From assembly GCA_017453565.1 (NCBI GenBank), contig JAFTEQ010000038.1:1-37906 (forward strand): 37,906 nucleotides of DNA. Direction: 5' to 3'. Source of the DNA: Bacteroidales bacterium (GTDB lineage: Bacteria > Bacteroidota > Bacteroidia > Bacteroidales > UBA932). Each line of letters opens with the position of its first letter. Within the stretch, counting starts at the first letter, position 1. This document shows, one piece after another, positions 25,144 through 33,657 of this stretch. The notes beneath the pieces are model-generated. The model saw only the letters and a list, made by a program, of their open reading frames with translations. It did not search any database and was not told where the DNA came from. Position numbers and translations under genes: made by a program.

Positions 25144-26144
25144 TGCTGGTCTTTGCCCATAGCGCCTGGTTGCTGCTTCTGCTGCTCGTACCCCTGATGC
25201 CCCTGGTGTATGCGCTGGTGCGGTATATGCGGCGCCTGCGCGTGCAGCGTTTCGGCGATCCGGCCCTGGTGCGTTCGCTCATGCCCTCGTATTCGGGGGC
25301 CAAGGGCTGGGTTCGTCTGGTCCTTTTCGACCTGGCCTTCCTCTTCTTCGTGTTGGGCCTCGCCCGGCCGCAGATCGGTGCCAAGCTCAAGGAACGCGAA
25401 ACCCGGGGCGCCGAGGTGATGATCTGTCTCGACGTGTCCAACTCGATGCTCGCCCGCGACTACTCGCCCAACCGGCTGGAGCGCGCCAAACTGGCCATCT
25501 CCCGTTTGGTCGACCGTCTGCAGGACGACCGCATCGGCCTCATCGTCTTTGCCGGCTCCTCCTTCGTGCAGCTGCCCATCACCACCGATTACGTGTCGGC
25601 CAAGATGTTCCTTTCGAGCATCGATACCGAGTCGGTTCCCGTGCAGGGGACGGCCATCGGCGATGCCATCCGCACCGCCGCGCGCGGGTTCAGCAGCCAG
25701 AGCGAAAAGAGCCGCGCCATCGTGGTGATCACCGACGGGGAGAACCACGAGGACGACCCGGTGGAGGCCGCCCGGCAGGCCGCCGAAGCGGGAATCCGCG
25801 TCTATACGATCGGGGTGGGTTCCGCCCAGGGACAGCCCATTCCCATGAACGGGGAGCTCCTCAAGGACTCCTCGGGCGAGATCGTGGTGACCCGGCTCGA
25901 CGAAGGGACGCTGCGGCGCGTGGCCGAGGCCGGAGGAGGCGCCTATGTGCTGGCGGGGAACGAGGAATTCGGGCTCAACCCCATCCTGTCCGACCTGCGC
26001 CGGCTCGAAGCCGAGCATTTCAAGTCGGTGGTCTTCGAGGCCTACGACGAACAGTATATGTATTTCTTTGCCGTGGCGCTGGCTCTGCTCGTACTGGAGA
26101 CGCTGGTGGGTGAGCGGCGGCACAAGAGGAGGTTGTTCGAATGA
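25143..26144 (+). CDS. batB: BatB, VWA-domain membrane protein
   Basis: 333 aa with the same plan as BatA: two N-terminal TM helices, a VWA domain with MIDAS CLDVSNSMLARDYSPNRLE (about 97-115), the threonine site in QLPITTDYVSAK and aspartate site in VVITDGENHEDDP, and a C-terminal TM (YMYFFAVALALLVLETLVG). It is a paralogue of BatA. Its stop overlaps the batC start by 4 nt (ATGA). Confidence 0.94.
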   Translation: MLVFAHSAWLLLLLLVPLMPLVYALVRYMRRLRVQRFGDPALVRSLMPSYSGAKGWVRLVLFDLAFLFFVLGLARPQIGAKLKERETRGAEVMICLDVSNSMLARDYSPNRLERAKLAISRLVDRLQDDRIGLIVFAGSSFVQLPITTDYVSAKMFLSSIDTESVPVQGTAIGDAIRTAARGFSSQSEKSRAIVVITDGENHEDDPVEAARQAAEAGIRVYTIGVGSAQGQPIPMNGELLKDSSGEIVVTRLDEGTLRRVAEAGGGAYVLAGNEEFGLNPILSDLRRLEAEHFKSVVFEAYDEQYMYFFAVALALLVLETLVGERRHKRRLFE

Positions 26145-26890
26145 TGAGAAAGTGTCTGAGCTTCCTGCTGCTTCTGGCGGCCCTGTCACCTTCCGCCCTG
26201 GCCCAGGCGGACCGGCGCGAGGTGCGTGCCGGCAACCGGAAGTTTGCCCGTGAGCGCTACAAGGAGGCGGAGATCGATTACCGGCGCGCCGTGCTCAAGG
26301 ACTCCACTTCCGTAGCGGGACAGTACGATCTGGCTTCGTCGCTCTACCGTCAGCAGGACTGGGAAGGTGCGCAGAAAGCGCTCGATGCCGTGAAGGAGAC
26401 GGCGCCCGCCGGACCGCATGCTGCCGCCTGGCATTACAACCGGGGCGACGTGGCCCTCCAGAAAAAAGACTATGCCGCGGCGGCCGATGCCTTCAAACAG
26501 GCCCTGCTCCTCACGCCCGATGATATGGACGCGAAGGAGAACTACATCTACGCCAAGCTCATGATGCAGCGCCAGGGCGGAGGTGGTGGCGGCCAGGACC
26601 AGAATCAGGATCAGAATCAGGATCAGAACCAGGATCAGAACCAGCAGAATCAAGATCAGAATCAGGATCAAAACCAGAACCAGGACCAGCAGAATCAGCC
26701 CGACCGGCAGGATCAAAACCAGGACCAGAATCAGGATCCGGGGCAGCAGCAGGGCGACCGGCAGCTGTCGCGCCAGCAGGAGCAGCAGATGCTGCGGGCC
26801 ATCCAGGCCAAGGAAAAGGAGACCCAGGATAAGGTAAAAAAGGAAAAGGCGGCCCTGCTCCAGTCGCGGCAGAAAGAGAAGAATTGGTAG
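26141..26890 (+). CDS. batC: BatC, TPR protein with Asn/Gln/Asp repeat
   Basis: 249 aa. Signal peptide MMRKCLSFLLLLAALSPSALAQ (a second ATG is the next codon). TPR repeats span about residues 25-140: NRKFARERYKEAEIDYRRAV, QYDLASSLYRQQDWEGAQKAL, and YNRGDVALQKKDYAAAADAF. A NQDQ-type repeat follows (about 152-199), then a charged helical tail rich in Lys/Glu/Gln. The arrangement matches BatC of Bacteroides, which also carries a low-complexity region. It is periplasmic and presumably a scaffold for BatA/BatB/BatD. Confidence 0.92.
   Translation: MMRKCLSFLLLLAALSPSALAQADRREVRAGNRKFARERYKEAEIDYRRAVLKDSTSVAGQYDLASSLYRQQDWEGAQKALDAVKETAPAGPHAAAWHYNRGDVALQKKDYAAAADAFKQALLLTPDDMDAKENYIYAKLMMQRQGGGGGGQDQNQDQNQDQNQDQNQQNQDQNQDQNQNQDQQNQPDRQDQNQDQNQDPGQQQGDRQLSRQQEQQMLRAIQAKEKETQDKVKKEKAALLQSRQKEKNW
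26594..26737 (+). repeat. Tandem CAG/AAT-type repeat encoding NQDQ in batC
   Basis: About 144 bp of a 12-bp theme encoding Gln-Asn-Gln-Asp in batC codons 152-199. Copies differ at third positions (AAT/AAC, GAT/GAC, CAG/CAA). The array is in frame and contains interruptions PDR and PG. Confidence 0.85.
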
Positions 26891-26891
26891 T

Positions 26892-29510
26892 ATGAAAAAG
26901 TATATCGCGCTCATCCTGGCCCTTGCGGCCGTGCTGACGGCGGCCCCGCTCCGCGCGCAGCAGTCCATCCGCGTGGAGGTAGCCAACCTCGTGGCCGCCG
27001 ACGAGCAGTTCAACCTGACCTTCGTCATCGAAGGGGAGAAGGCGCCTTCGGCCTTCGAATGGAGCCCGGGCGAAGACTTCCGTCTGGTCTGGGGACCGCA
27101 GAAGGGGACTTCTACCTCCATCAGCATCGTGGGCGGAAAACGCACCCGCTCGTCGCAGACTACCTATACCTATGTGCTCCTCCCGCGCGGGACGGGCAAG
27201 TTTACGCTGCCCTCGGCCAGCGCTACGGTGGGGGGCAAGACCATCGTCTCGCGCCAGGCCGTGGTGGAAGTGGTGTCCGACGGACGTCAGGGCGCCCCGG
27301 CGGTGGGTTCCGGACAGGCGGATGCGGACTCCGCGCCGCGGCAGGAGCGTCAGGCCGGCCAGGTGGCGGGTGAAGACCTCTTCCTGCGCCTGCTGCTCAG
27401 CAAAACCCGCGTGGTGGTGGGCGAACCGGTCACGGCCACGCTCAAACTCTATCAGCGGGTGAACATCTCGGGTTTTGAGGATGCCCGTTTCCCTTCGTTC
27501 AAGGGTTTCTGGAGCCAGGAATTGCAGGCGCCCAGCAATATCGAATTCCGCCGGGAAAACCTGGGTGAGATGATCTACAACACGGCTGTGCTGCGCAGCT
27601 GGACCCTCATCCCGCAGCAGTCAGGCGCCCTTCAGATCGATCCCGCCGAAATCGTATGCCTGGTGAACGTGCGTACCCGCTCCTCGGGCAACAGTATTTT
27701 TGACAGTTTCTTCCAGGATGACATCCGCACTGTGCGCAAACGCGTGTCCACAGCGGCCCAGACGCTTCAGGTGTCGCCCCTTCCCGCCGGCGCTCCGGCT
27801 TCGTTCGGGGGCGGGGTGGGCAGTTACCGCCTGGAAGCGGCGCTCACCCGCGATTCGCTGCGCACCCATGACGCCGCGTCGCTGCGCGTCACCGTGTCCG
27901 GAACGGGTAACGTATCCCTGCTGGAAGCACCCAAAATTGCATTTCCGCCCGATTTCGAAGTCTACGACGTGAAGTCTTCCGACTTTAAGGGCGGTAAGCA
28001 GTTCGAATATCCCTTCATTCCGCGCAGTGCCGGAGAATTCGTGATCGGCCCCGTGGAATATAGCTATTTCGACGTCTCGTCGGGCCGTTATGTGACCTTG
28101 CGCTCGCAGGAACTGCCCATCCGGGTGGAACGGAGCGGGGAACAGACCGGAGCGACTCCTGCCGGCGGGCATCTTTCCGTGGCGCCGTCGCGCTCTGACG
28201 TGCGTGACCTGGGGAGCGACATCCGTTACATCCGGACGCGTCTGCCCAGACTCAGGGAGCCGGGCCGTTTCTTCGTGGGTACGCCGCTCTTCTGGGCCCT
28301 GACCCTGCTGCTGCCTCTTCTGGCCGCCGGCCTCTATCTGCTGTTCCGCCGCCGCTCCCGCCGTCGGGCCGACCTGGTGGGAACGCGCCGCCGGGGCGCC
28401 ACGCGCATGGCCCGCCGCCGCCTATCCGATGCGCAGGACTACATGGAAAAAGCCCTTCCGGGCGCTTTCTATGAGGCGCTGCACAAGGCCCTGCTGGGCT
28501 TCGTTTCCGACAAATTCGCCCTTCCGGTTTCGGACTGGGATGCCGAAACCTTTGCCAGCCGCCTGTCCGGCGCGGGGGTGGACGAAACGGCCTGCAAGGC
28601 CTTCACGGAACTGCTCGACGCCTGCGCTTACGCCCGTTATGCGCCTTCGTCCGACACGGACGGCATGCGCGGCCACTATGAGCAGGCGGTGCAGGTCATT
28701 TCAGACATCGACGAACAGATGAAACACAGTCCCAAACGCGGCTCGGCGGCACCGCTCGCCCTGCTGCTCCTGCTGCTTCTGCCCGCTCCCGGGCTTTGGG
28801 CGCAGCGGGCCGATTACCCCGATTCGCTCTGGACGGCCGGCGTGCAGGCCTATGCCGACGGCCGCTGGGAAGATGCGGCCCGTGACTGGACGGCCGTGCT
28901 CGACTTGGGCCTCGTCTCGCCCGAACTCTATTGCAATCTGGGGAGCGCCTGGTTCAAAGCCGGGGAGACGGGCCGTGCCGTGCTCTGCTATGAGCGTGCG
29001 CTCAAACTCGACCCCTCCGACCGCGACGCCCGCTTCAACCTCGCCCTTGCCTCGGCCCGCGTGCAGGATCGCATCGACTCCGTGCCGGAGTTTTTCCTGA
29101 AAACGTGGATGCGCCGCCTGGGCTGGTCGCTCGGCTCGGACGCCTGGGCCGTGTTCTTCCTGATCCTGTTCTGCACGGCTCTGGCCATGGCGCTCCTGTT
29201 CCTGCTGGGGCGGAGGTCGCGGGTCCGCAAGACCGGTTTCTTCCTGGGCATCGTGTTGCTCCTGCTCTCCATCGGCTGCCTGACGTTTTCGCTCTGGCAG
29301 CGGCACGATTTCCTGCGGGCGGGCGAGGCGGTGGTCATGAAGCCTGTGACCTCGGTGAAAAGCGCGCCCGGCGGCGACGCAACCCTGCTTTTCGTGCTCC
29401 ACGAGGGCACGAAGGTGAAGCTGCTCGACCAGGTGGAAAACTGGTCTGACATCGAACTTTCGGACGGCCGTCAGGGCTGGATTGCCTCGGCCGACATTGA
29501 AGTGATATGA
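26892..29510 (+). CDS. batD: BatD-BatE fusion protein
   Basis: 872 aa. Part 1 (about 1-605) is BatD: signal peptide MKKYIALILALAAVLTAAPLRAQ, beta-sandwich repeats, a TM helix at about 463-485 (LFWALTLLLPLLAAGLYLLF), and a basic cytoplasmic domain ending YEQAVQVISDIDEQ. Part 2 begins at M610 with MKHSPKRGSAAPLALLLLLL, which looks like a BatE signal peptide, followed by a TPR region (about 640-715), two TM helices (about 750-773 and 780-798) and an SH3-like domain (about 812-872). In most Bacteroidetes batD and batE are separate genes. If part 2 is translated alone from ATG 28719 it is 263 aa, a normal BatE length. The final stop overlaps the next ATG. Confidence 0.85.
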   Translation: MKKYIALILALAAVLTAAPLRAQQSIRVEVANLVAADEQFNLTFVIEGEKAPSAFEWSPGEDFRLVWGPQKGTSTSISIVGGKRTRSSQTTYTYVLLPRGTGKFTLPSASATVGGKTIVSRQAVVEVVSDGRQGAPAVGSGQADADSAPRQERQAGQVAGEDLFLRLLLSKTRVVVGEPVTATLKLYQRVNISGFEDARFPSFKGFWSQELQAPSNIEFRRENLGEMIYNTAVLRSWTLIPQQSGALQIDPAEIVCLVNVRTRSSGNSIFDSFFQDDIRTVRKRVSTAAQTLQVSPLPAGAPASFGGGVGSYRLEAALTRDSLRTHDAASLRVTVSGTGNVSLLEAPKIAFPPDFEVYDVKSSDFKGGKQFEYPFIPRSAGEFVIGPVEYSYFDVSSGRYVTLRSQELPIRVERSGEQTGATPAGGHLSVAPSRSDVRDLGSDIRYIRTRLPRLREPGRFFVGTPLFWALTLLLPLLAAGLYLLFRRRSRRRADLVGTRRRGATRMARRRLSDAQDYMEKALPGAFYEALHKALLGFVSDKFALPVSDWDAETFASRLSGAGVDETACKAFTELLDACAYARYAPSSDTDGMRGHYEQAVQVISDIDEQMKHSPKRGSAAPLALLLLLLLPAPGLWAQRADYPDSLWTAGVQAYADGRWEDAARDWTAVLDLGLVSPELYCNLGSAWFKAGETGRAVLCYERALKLDPSDRDARFNLALASARVQDRIDSVPEFFLKTWMRRLGWSLGSDAWAVFFLILFCTALAMALLFLLGRRSRVRKTGFFLGIVLLLLSIGCLTFSLWQRHDFLRAGEAVVMKPVTSVKSAPGGDATLLFVLHEGTKVKLLDQVENWSDIELSDGRQGWIASADIEVI

Positions 29511-30259
29511 GCAAAGGCCTCCTGTTTTCCATAGAGGAATTTGCGCTCAACGACGGTCCGGGTATCCGCACGACGGTATTCCTGAAGGGCTGTCCGCTGC
29601 GCTGCGCCTGGTGCCACAACCCGGAGGGCTGGCTACCGGAGCCTCAGCTGATGCGGAAAAAGGAGCGCACGGAAACCTGTGGCTTTGAGATGGAGGCCTC
29701 TGATCTGGCCGCACGGCTGCTGCGCGACCGTGACCTCTTTGCGCAAAGCGGAGGCGGCGTGACCTTTACGGGCGGAGAACCCCTGATGCAGGGGCCGTTC
29801 CTGCTGGAGACGATGGCGCTGCTGCAGGATGTCCACACGGCCGTGGAGACCTGCGGCCATGCGCCGGAACCCCTGTTCCGCCAGGTGGCGGAGGCGGCCG
29901 GCCTGATCCTGTTCGACATCAAACTGGCCGATCCCGGCCTGCACCGGCGCTGGACCGGAGTGGATAATGTGCTCATCCTCAGGAATCTCGCTGCACTCAA
30001 AGCCTGCGGCACCCCGTTCGTGGCCCGTGTGCCCCTGATTCCGGGGGTCAATGACAGCGTGGAGAATATGCGGGCTACGGCGTCCCTGCTGGAGGATGCC
30101 CCGTCCCTTCAGCGGGTGGAACTGCTGCGCTACCACAAGACGGCCGGCGCCAAATATCCCATGCTGGGCCTGGATTACCGGCCCGGTTTCGATACGGAAG
30201 CTCTGCCGCAGGTGCACGACTGTTTTACGGAAAAAGGAATGAAACTATTGATATTATGA
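29507..30259 (+). CDS. Glycyl-radical-enzyme activating protein (radical SAM)
   Basis: 250 aa. Uses SAM and a [4Fe-4S] cluster to put the radical on the glycine of its partner enzyme. The radical SAM motif is CPLRCAWC (CX3CX2C) near residues 31-38, preceded by NDGPGIRTTVFLKG, the PflA-type signature. SGGGVTFTGGEPLMQ follows. VETCGHAP and LFDIKLADPGLHRRWTGVDN are PflA-family blocks. It lacks the extra 8-cysteine ferredoxin insert of many dehydratase activases, so it is closer in plan to PflA. The stop overlaps the start of the radical enzyme, and the start overlaps the batD-E stop (ATGA). Confidence 0.93.
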   Translation: MSKGLLFSIEEFALNDGPGIRTTVFLKGCPLRCAWCHNPEGWLPEPQLMRKKERTETCGFEMEASDLAARLLRDRDLFAQSGGGVTFTGGEPLMQGPFLLETMALLQDVHTAVETCGHAPEPLFRQVAEAAGLILFDIKLADPGLHRRWTGVDNVLILRNLAALKACGTPFVARVPLIPGVNDSVENMRATASLLEDAPSLQRVELLRYHKTAGAKYPMLGLDYRPGFDTEALPQVHDCFTEKGMKLLIL

Positions 30260-32325
30260 CAGAAAGGATAGAGAAACTCCGCGCTTTCCTGCGCGGCGGG
30301 GGCCACCACCGTTTCCGGCGTACGCCCGAGGAACTGGGGCTCGATGGTTTGAGCGCCCGTTTTGCTGCCGAGTGTCTGCCCGACGTGGAGCGGAGTGCCC
30401 GGATGCTGGAGGCCCTTCTTGCGGCGGAACAGCCCGTCATTCTGGAAGGGGAAAGGATCGTGGCGACCCGTACCATCAGCCGCATTCCCTCGGTCTTCAC
30501 CGATGCGGAATGGGCGGAAATCAAGGCGGCCCATACCCTGCATGAGCGGGGCACCGTATCGAATATCTCGGCCGATTACGAGGGAATCCTGCGTGACGGA
30601 CTCGGCGCGCGCCGCGCCCAAATCGCCACCCGTCTGGAAGATCCCGGTCTCGATGAGGACGGACGGCGTTTCCTGAAGGCGGCCGACGACTGCATTACCG
30701 CCCTGCAGGGCTTCATCGCCCGTTACGAAGACTGTGCCCGTGCGAACGGTCTGGACGAGGTAGCGGAGGTGTTGCGCGTCATCCGCAGCGAAGCGCCGCA
30801 GACCCTGCACCAGGCGCTCCAACTGCTCCGGATGGTTCATTTTACGCTCTGGGAGAGCGACTGCTACCACAACACCCTGGGTCGTTTCGACCAATATATC
30901 TATCCCTTCTATGAGGCCGACCTCCGCGCGGGCCGTCTGGACCGGGACGGGGCCGCCGACCTGATCACCGAGTTCTTCCTCACCTGCAACAAGGACAGCG
31001 ACCTCTATGTGGGGATGCAGCAGGGCGACAACGGGCAGAGCATCGTCCTTGCCGGCCGCGATGCCGACGGGCGCTATCTCTTCAACGAAGTGTCGCGCAT
31101 CTGCCTGGAGGCCAGTTACGACCTGAACCTGATCGACCCGAAGATCAACCTGCGCGTCGACAAGGACACGCCGCTTGACGTTTTCGAACAGGGCGCGCGG
31201 CTTACCAAACGCGGCCTGGGCTTCCCGCAGTATGACAATGACGACGTGGTGGTGCCCGGGCTCATCAGCTTGGGCTACGCACCCGAAGATGCCCGCAACT
31301 ACGTGGTGGCAGCCTGCTGGGAATTCATCATCCCCAAAAACGGAATGGAGATTCCCAACATCGACGCCCTTTCCTTTGCGGGCATCGTGAGCGAGGCGAT
31401 GGGGCATCTGCCCGATTTCCCCGACTACGACGCCCTCTGGGCCTGGGTGGACGGGCGCATCAAGGCGGAGTGCCGCCGTATCGCTTCCGCCCACGACCGC
31501 CTGTACATCGTGCCGGCGCCCTTCATGTCGGTGCTCATGGGCGGATGCATCGAACGGGCCCGGGATATTTCCCTGGGCGGGGTATACAATAATTATGGGG
31601 TGCACGGAACGGGCCTTTCCACGGCGGCCGACTCGCTCGCGGCCGTGCGTAAGAATGTATATGAAGACAAGAGCATCGGGGCGGAGGAACTGTGCGCGGC
31701 CCTCGCCGACGACTTCAAGACCCGGCCCGACCTCTATGAGAAACTGCGTTTCGACGGTCCCAAGATGGGATTGGACGACGACGCGGTGGATGCCGTGGGC
31801 ACCGCCCTGCTGGATTCCTTCGCGGAAGGGCTGAAGGGACTGCGCAACGAAAGGGGCGGGATCTGGCGCGCCGGTACCGGTACGGCCATGTATTATATCT
31901 TCCACGCGAAAGACCTGCCCGCCACGCCGGACGGACGCCATGCGGGCGAGGTGATTCCCGCCAATTTCACCCCGAGCATGTTCCTGCGGCAGCGGGGGCC
32001 CGTATCGGTGATGCGCTCGTTCAGCAAGCAGCACCTGCAGGATGCCATCAACGGCGGCCCGCTCACCATCGAACTCGACGACAGCATCTTACGCAACGAT
32101 GAAAGCGTTTCCAAGCTCGCCGAACTCATCCGTTTCTTCGTGCGGCGGGGCGGTCACCAGCTGCAGCTCAATACGCTCGACAAGGAGACGCTCCTCGATG
32201 CCAAGGCCCATCCCGAACTGCACCGCAACCTGATCGTCCGCGTGTGGGGCTGGAGCGGCTACTTCGTGGAACTCGACGAGTGTTACCAGGACCATATCAT
32301 CAACCGAATCAAATACAAACTCTGA
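30256..32325 (+). CDS. Glycyl radical enzyme of unknown substrate
   Basis: 689 aa, shorter than PFL (about 760) or the choline and glycerol enzymes (about 780-850). The catalytic cysteine is most likely C354 in NYVVAACWEFII, giving a CxE arrangement as in dehydratases and decarboxylases but with Trp between. The glycyl loop near the C-terminus is IVRVWGWSGYFVELDE with G665 as the radical site, rather than the common RVxGYS/A. GRFDQYIYPFYEADL, DGRHAGEVIPANFTPS and HQLQLNTLDKETL are PFL-family blocks. The lack of a PFL-type CC pair argues against pyruvate formate-lyase. The substrate cannot be named; the neighbouring sugar porter and beta-helix lipoprotein hint at a carbohydrate-derived molecule. 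It is oxygen-sensitive by nature. Confidence 0.88.
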   Translation: MTERIEKLRAFLRGGGHHRFRRTPEELGLDGLSARFAAECLPDVERSARMLEALLAAEQPVILEGERIVATRTISRIPSVFTDAEWAEIKAAHTLHERGTVSNISADYEGILRDGLGARRAQIATRLEDPGLDEDGRRFLKAADDCITALQGFIARYEDCARANGLDEVAEVLRVIRSEAPQTLHQALQLLRMVHFTLWESDCYHNTLGRFDQYIYPFYEADLRAGRLDRDGAADLITEFFLTCNKDSDLYVGMQQGDNGQSIVLAGRDADGRYLFNEVSRICLEASYDLNLIDPKINLRVDKDTPLDVFEQGARLTKRGLGFPQYDNDDVVVPGLISLGYAPEDARNYVVAACWEFIIPKNGMEIPNIDALSFAGIVSEAMGHLPDFPDYDALWAWVDGRIKAECRRIASAHDRLYIVPAPFMSVLMGGCIERARDISLGGVYNNYGVHGTGLSTAADSLAAVRKNVYEDKSIGAEELCAALADDFKTRPDLYEKLRFDGPKMGLDDDAVDAVGTALLDSFAEGLKGLRNERGGIWRAGTGTAMYYIFHAKDLPATPDGRHAGEVIPANFTPSMFLRQRGPVSVMRSFSKQHLQDAINGGPLTIELDDSILRNDESVSKLAELIRFFVRRGGHQLQLNTLDKETLLDAKAHPELHRNLIVRVWGWSGYFVELDECYQDHIINRIKYKL

Positions 32326-32331
32326 TACCCC

Positions 32332-33657
32332 ATGAAAAGGACTCTTACCCCTTACATGTTCTGGATTGCCTTCGTGGCGTCCCTGGGCGGCCTGCTCTTC
32401 GGATTCGATACGGCCGTCATCTCCGGTGCGGAAGGCGCCATCCAGAAAATCTACGGCCTGTCCGATTTTGCGCACGGCTTCACCATGGCTACGGCGCTTA
32501 TTGGAACCATCCTGGGCGCCCTGTTCTGCGGCCGGCCCGCCAAGCGTTTCGGCCGCTTGCGTTCCCTGCAGGTCATTGCCCTGCTGTACCTGATTTCGGC
32601 CGTGGGCAGCGCCTGGATCGTGAACTGGTACTCCTTTATGTTCTTCCGTTTCATCGGTGGACTGGCGGTGGGCGCCTCTTCGGTGATCGGTCCTATGTAC
32701 ATCGCCGAAATCTCCCCGGCCGCCTGGCGGGGCCGCTTCGTGGCCTTCTTCCAGTTCAATATTGTGCTGGGTATCGTTCTGGCCTACTTCTCCAATTACT
32801 TCATTGCCGGCGTGCCGAACGACTGGCAGTGGATGATCGGGGCGGAGTCGCTGCCCGCGCTGCTCTTTGCCGTGCTCCTGTTCACGGTTCCGGAAAGCCC
32901 GCGCTGGCTGGTTTCGCAGGGGCGTGACCCGGAGGCGGAGGGCGTGTTCGCCCGCACCGGCGAGGCCGACATCCCCGGCGAGATGGAGGCCATCCGCGCC
33001 TCGTTCGCTTCGGCATCCGGAACGAAGAAGGAGCGGCTCTTCCAGCGGAAATTCCGCAAGCCTGTGCTCATCGCGCTGCTGCTCGCCACCTTCAACCAGC
33101 TTTCGGGCATCAACGCCATCCTCTATTACGCTCCGCGCCTGTTCGAGCTCTCGGGCGTGTTCCGCGACGGCGCCATGCTGCAGTCCGTCATCGTAGGGCT
33201 CACCAACCTTACCTTCACCATCCTGGGTATGGTGCTCATCGACAAGCTGGGCCGCAAGACCCTGCTGGCCATCGGTGCCGTGGGTATGGTGGTGGCGCAG
33301 GCCCTGGTAGCCCGCGGCTTCTATCTGGAGGCCTTCCAGGGTTACTATCTGCTCATCTGCATCTGTGCCTACATCGCCTTCTTCGCCTTGTCGCTGGGGG
33401 CTACCATCTGGGTCATCATCGCGGAGGTGTTCCCCAACAGCGTCCGTGCGGAGGGACAGGTCTTCGGCAGCATGACGCACTGGGTCTGGTCGGCCCTGCT
33501 CACCTGGTTCTTCCCGCTCTGCCTGTCCATCGGCGGACAGTATATCTTCAGTTTCTTCACCGTCATTGCCGGGCTCTCGTTCCTGTTTGCCCTATGGATG
33601 CCGGAGACAAAGGGTAAATCGCTGGAAACTATCCAGAAAGAACTGGTAAAAGAATGA
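32332..33657 (+). CDS. MFS sugar porter (SP family)
   Basis: 441 aa, 12 TM. SP-family marks are GFDTAVISGA in helix 1, PESPRWLVSQG after helix 6, FNQLSGINAILYYAPRLFE in helix 7, DKLGRKTLL between helices 8 and 9, and the PETKGKSLETIQ end motif. XylE- and GalP-type proton symporters share these, so a pentose, hexose or polyol is the likely cargo. It starts 6 nt after the glycyl radical enzyme and its stop overlaps the next ATG (ATGA). Confidence 0.93.
   Translation: MKRTLTPYMFWIAFVASLGGLLFGFDTAVISGAEGAIQKIYGLSDFAHGFTMATALIGTILGALFCGRPAKRFGRLRSLQVIALLYLISAVGSAWIVNWYSFMFFRFIGGLAVGASSVIGPMYIAEISPAAWRGRFVAFFQFNIVLGIVLAYFSNYFIAGVPNDWQWMIGAESLPALLFAVLLFTVPESPRWLVSQGRDPEAEGVFARTGEADIPGEMEAIRASFASASGTKKERLFQRKFRKPVLIALLLATFNQLSGINAILYYAPRLFELSGVFRDGAMLQSVIVGLTNLTFTILGMVLIDKLGRKTLLAIGAVGMVVAQALVARGFYLEAFQGYYLLICICAYIAFFALSLGATIWVIIAEVFPNSVRAEGQVFGSMTHWVWSALLTWFFPLCLSIGGQYIFSFFTVIAGLSFLFALWMPETKGKSLETIQKELVKE

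Noticed and set aside
26594-26737. The short regular repeat in batC as a CRISPR array
   Set aside because: Units are 12 bp, contiguous and in frame with a coding sequence; there are no spacers.
30175-32034. A 619-codon minus-strand frame opposite the glycyl radical enzyme
   Set aside because: Shadow; the plus strand encodes full family motifs and coupled neighbours.
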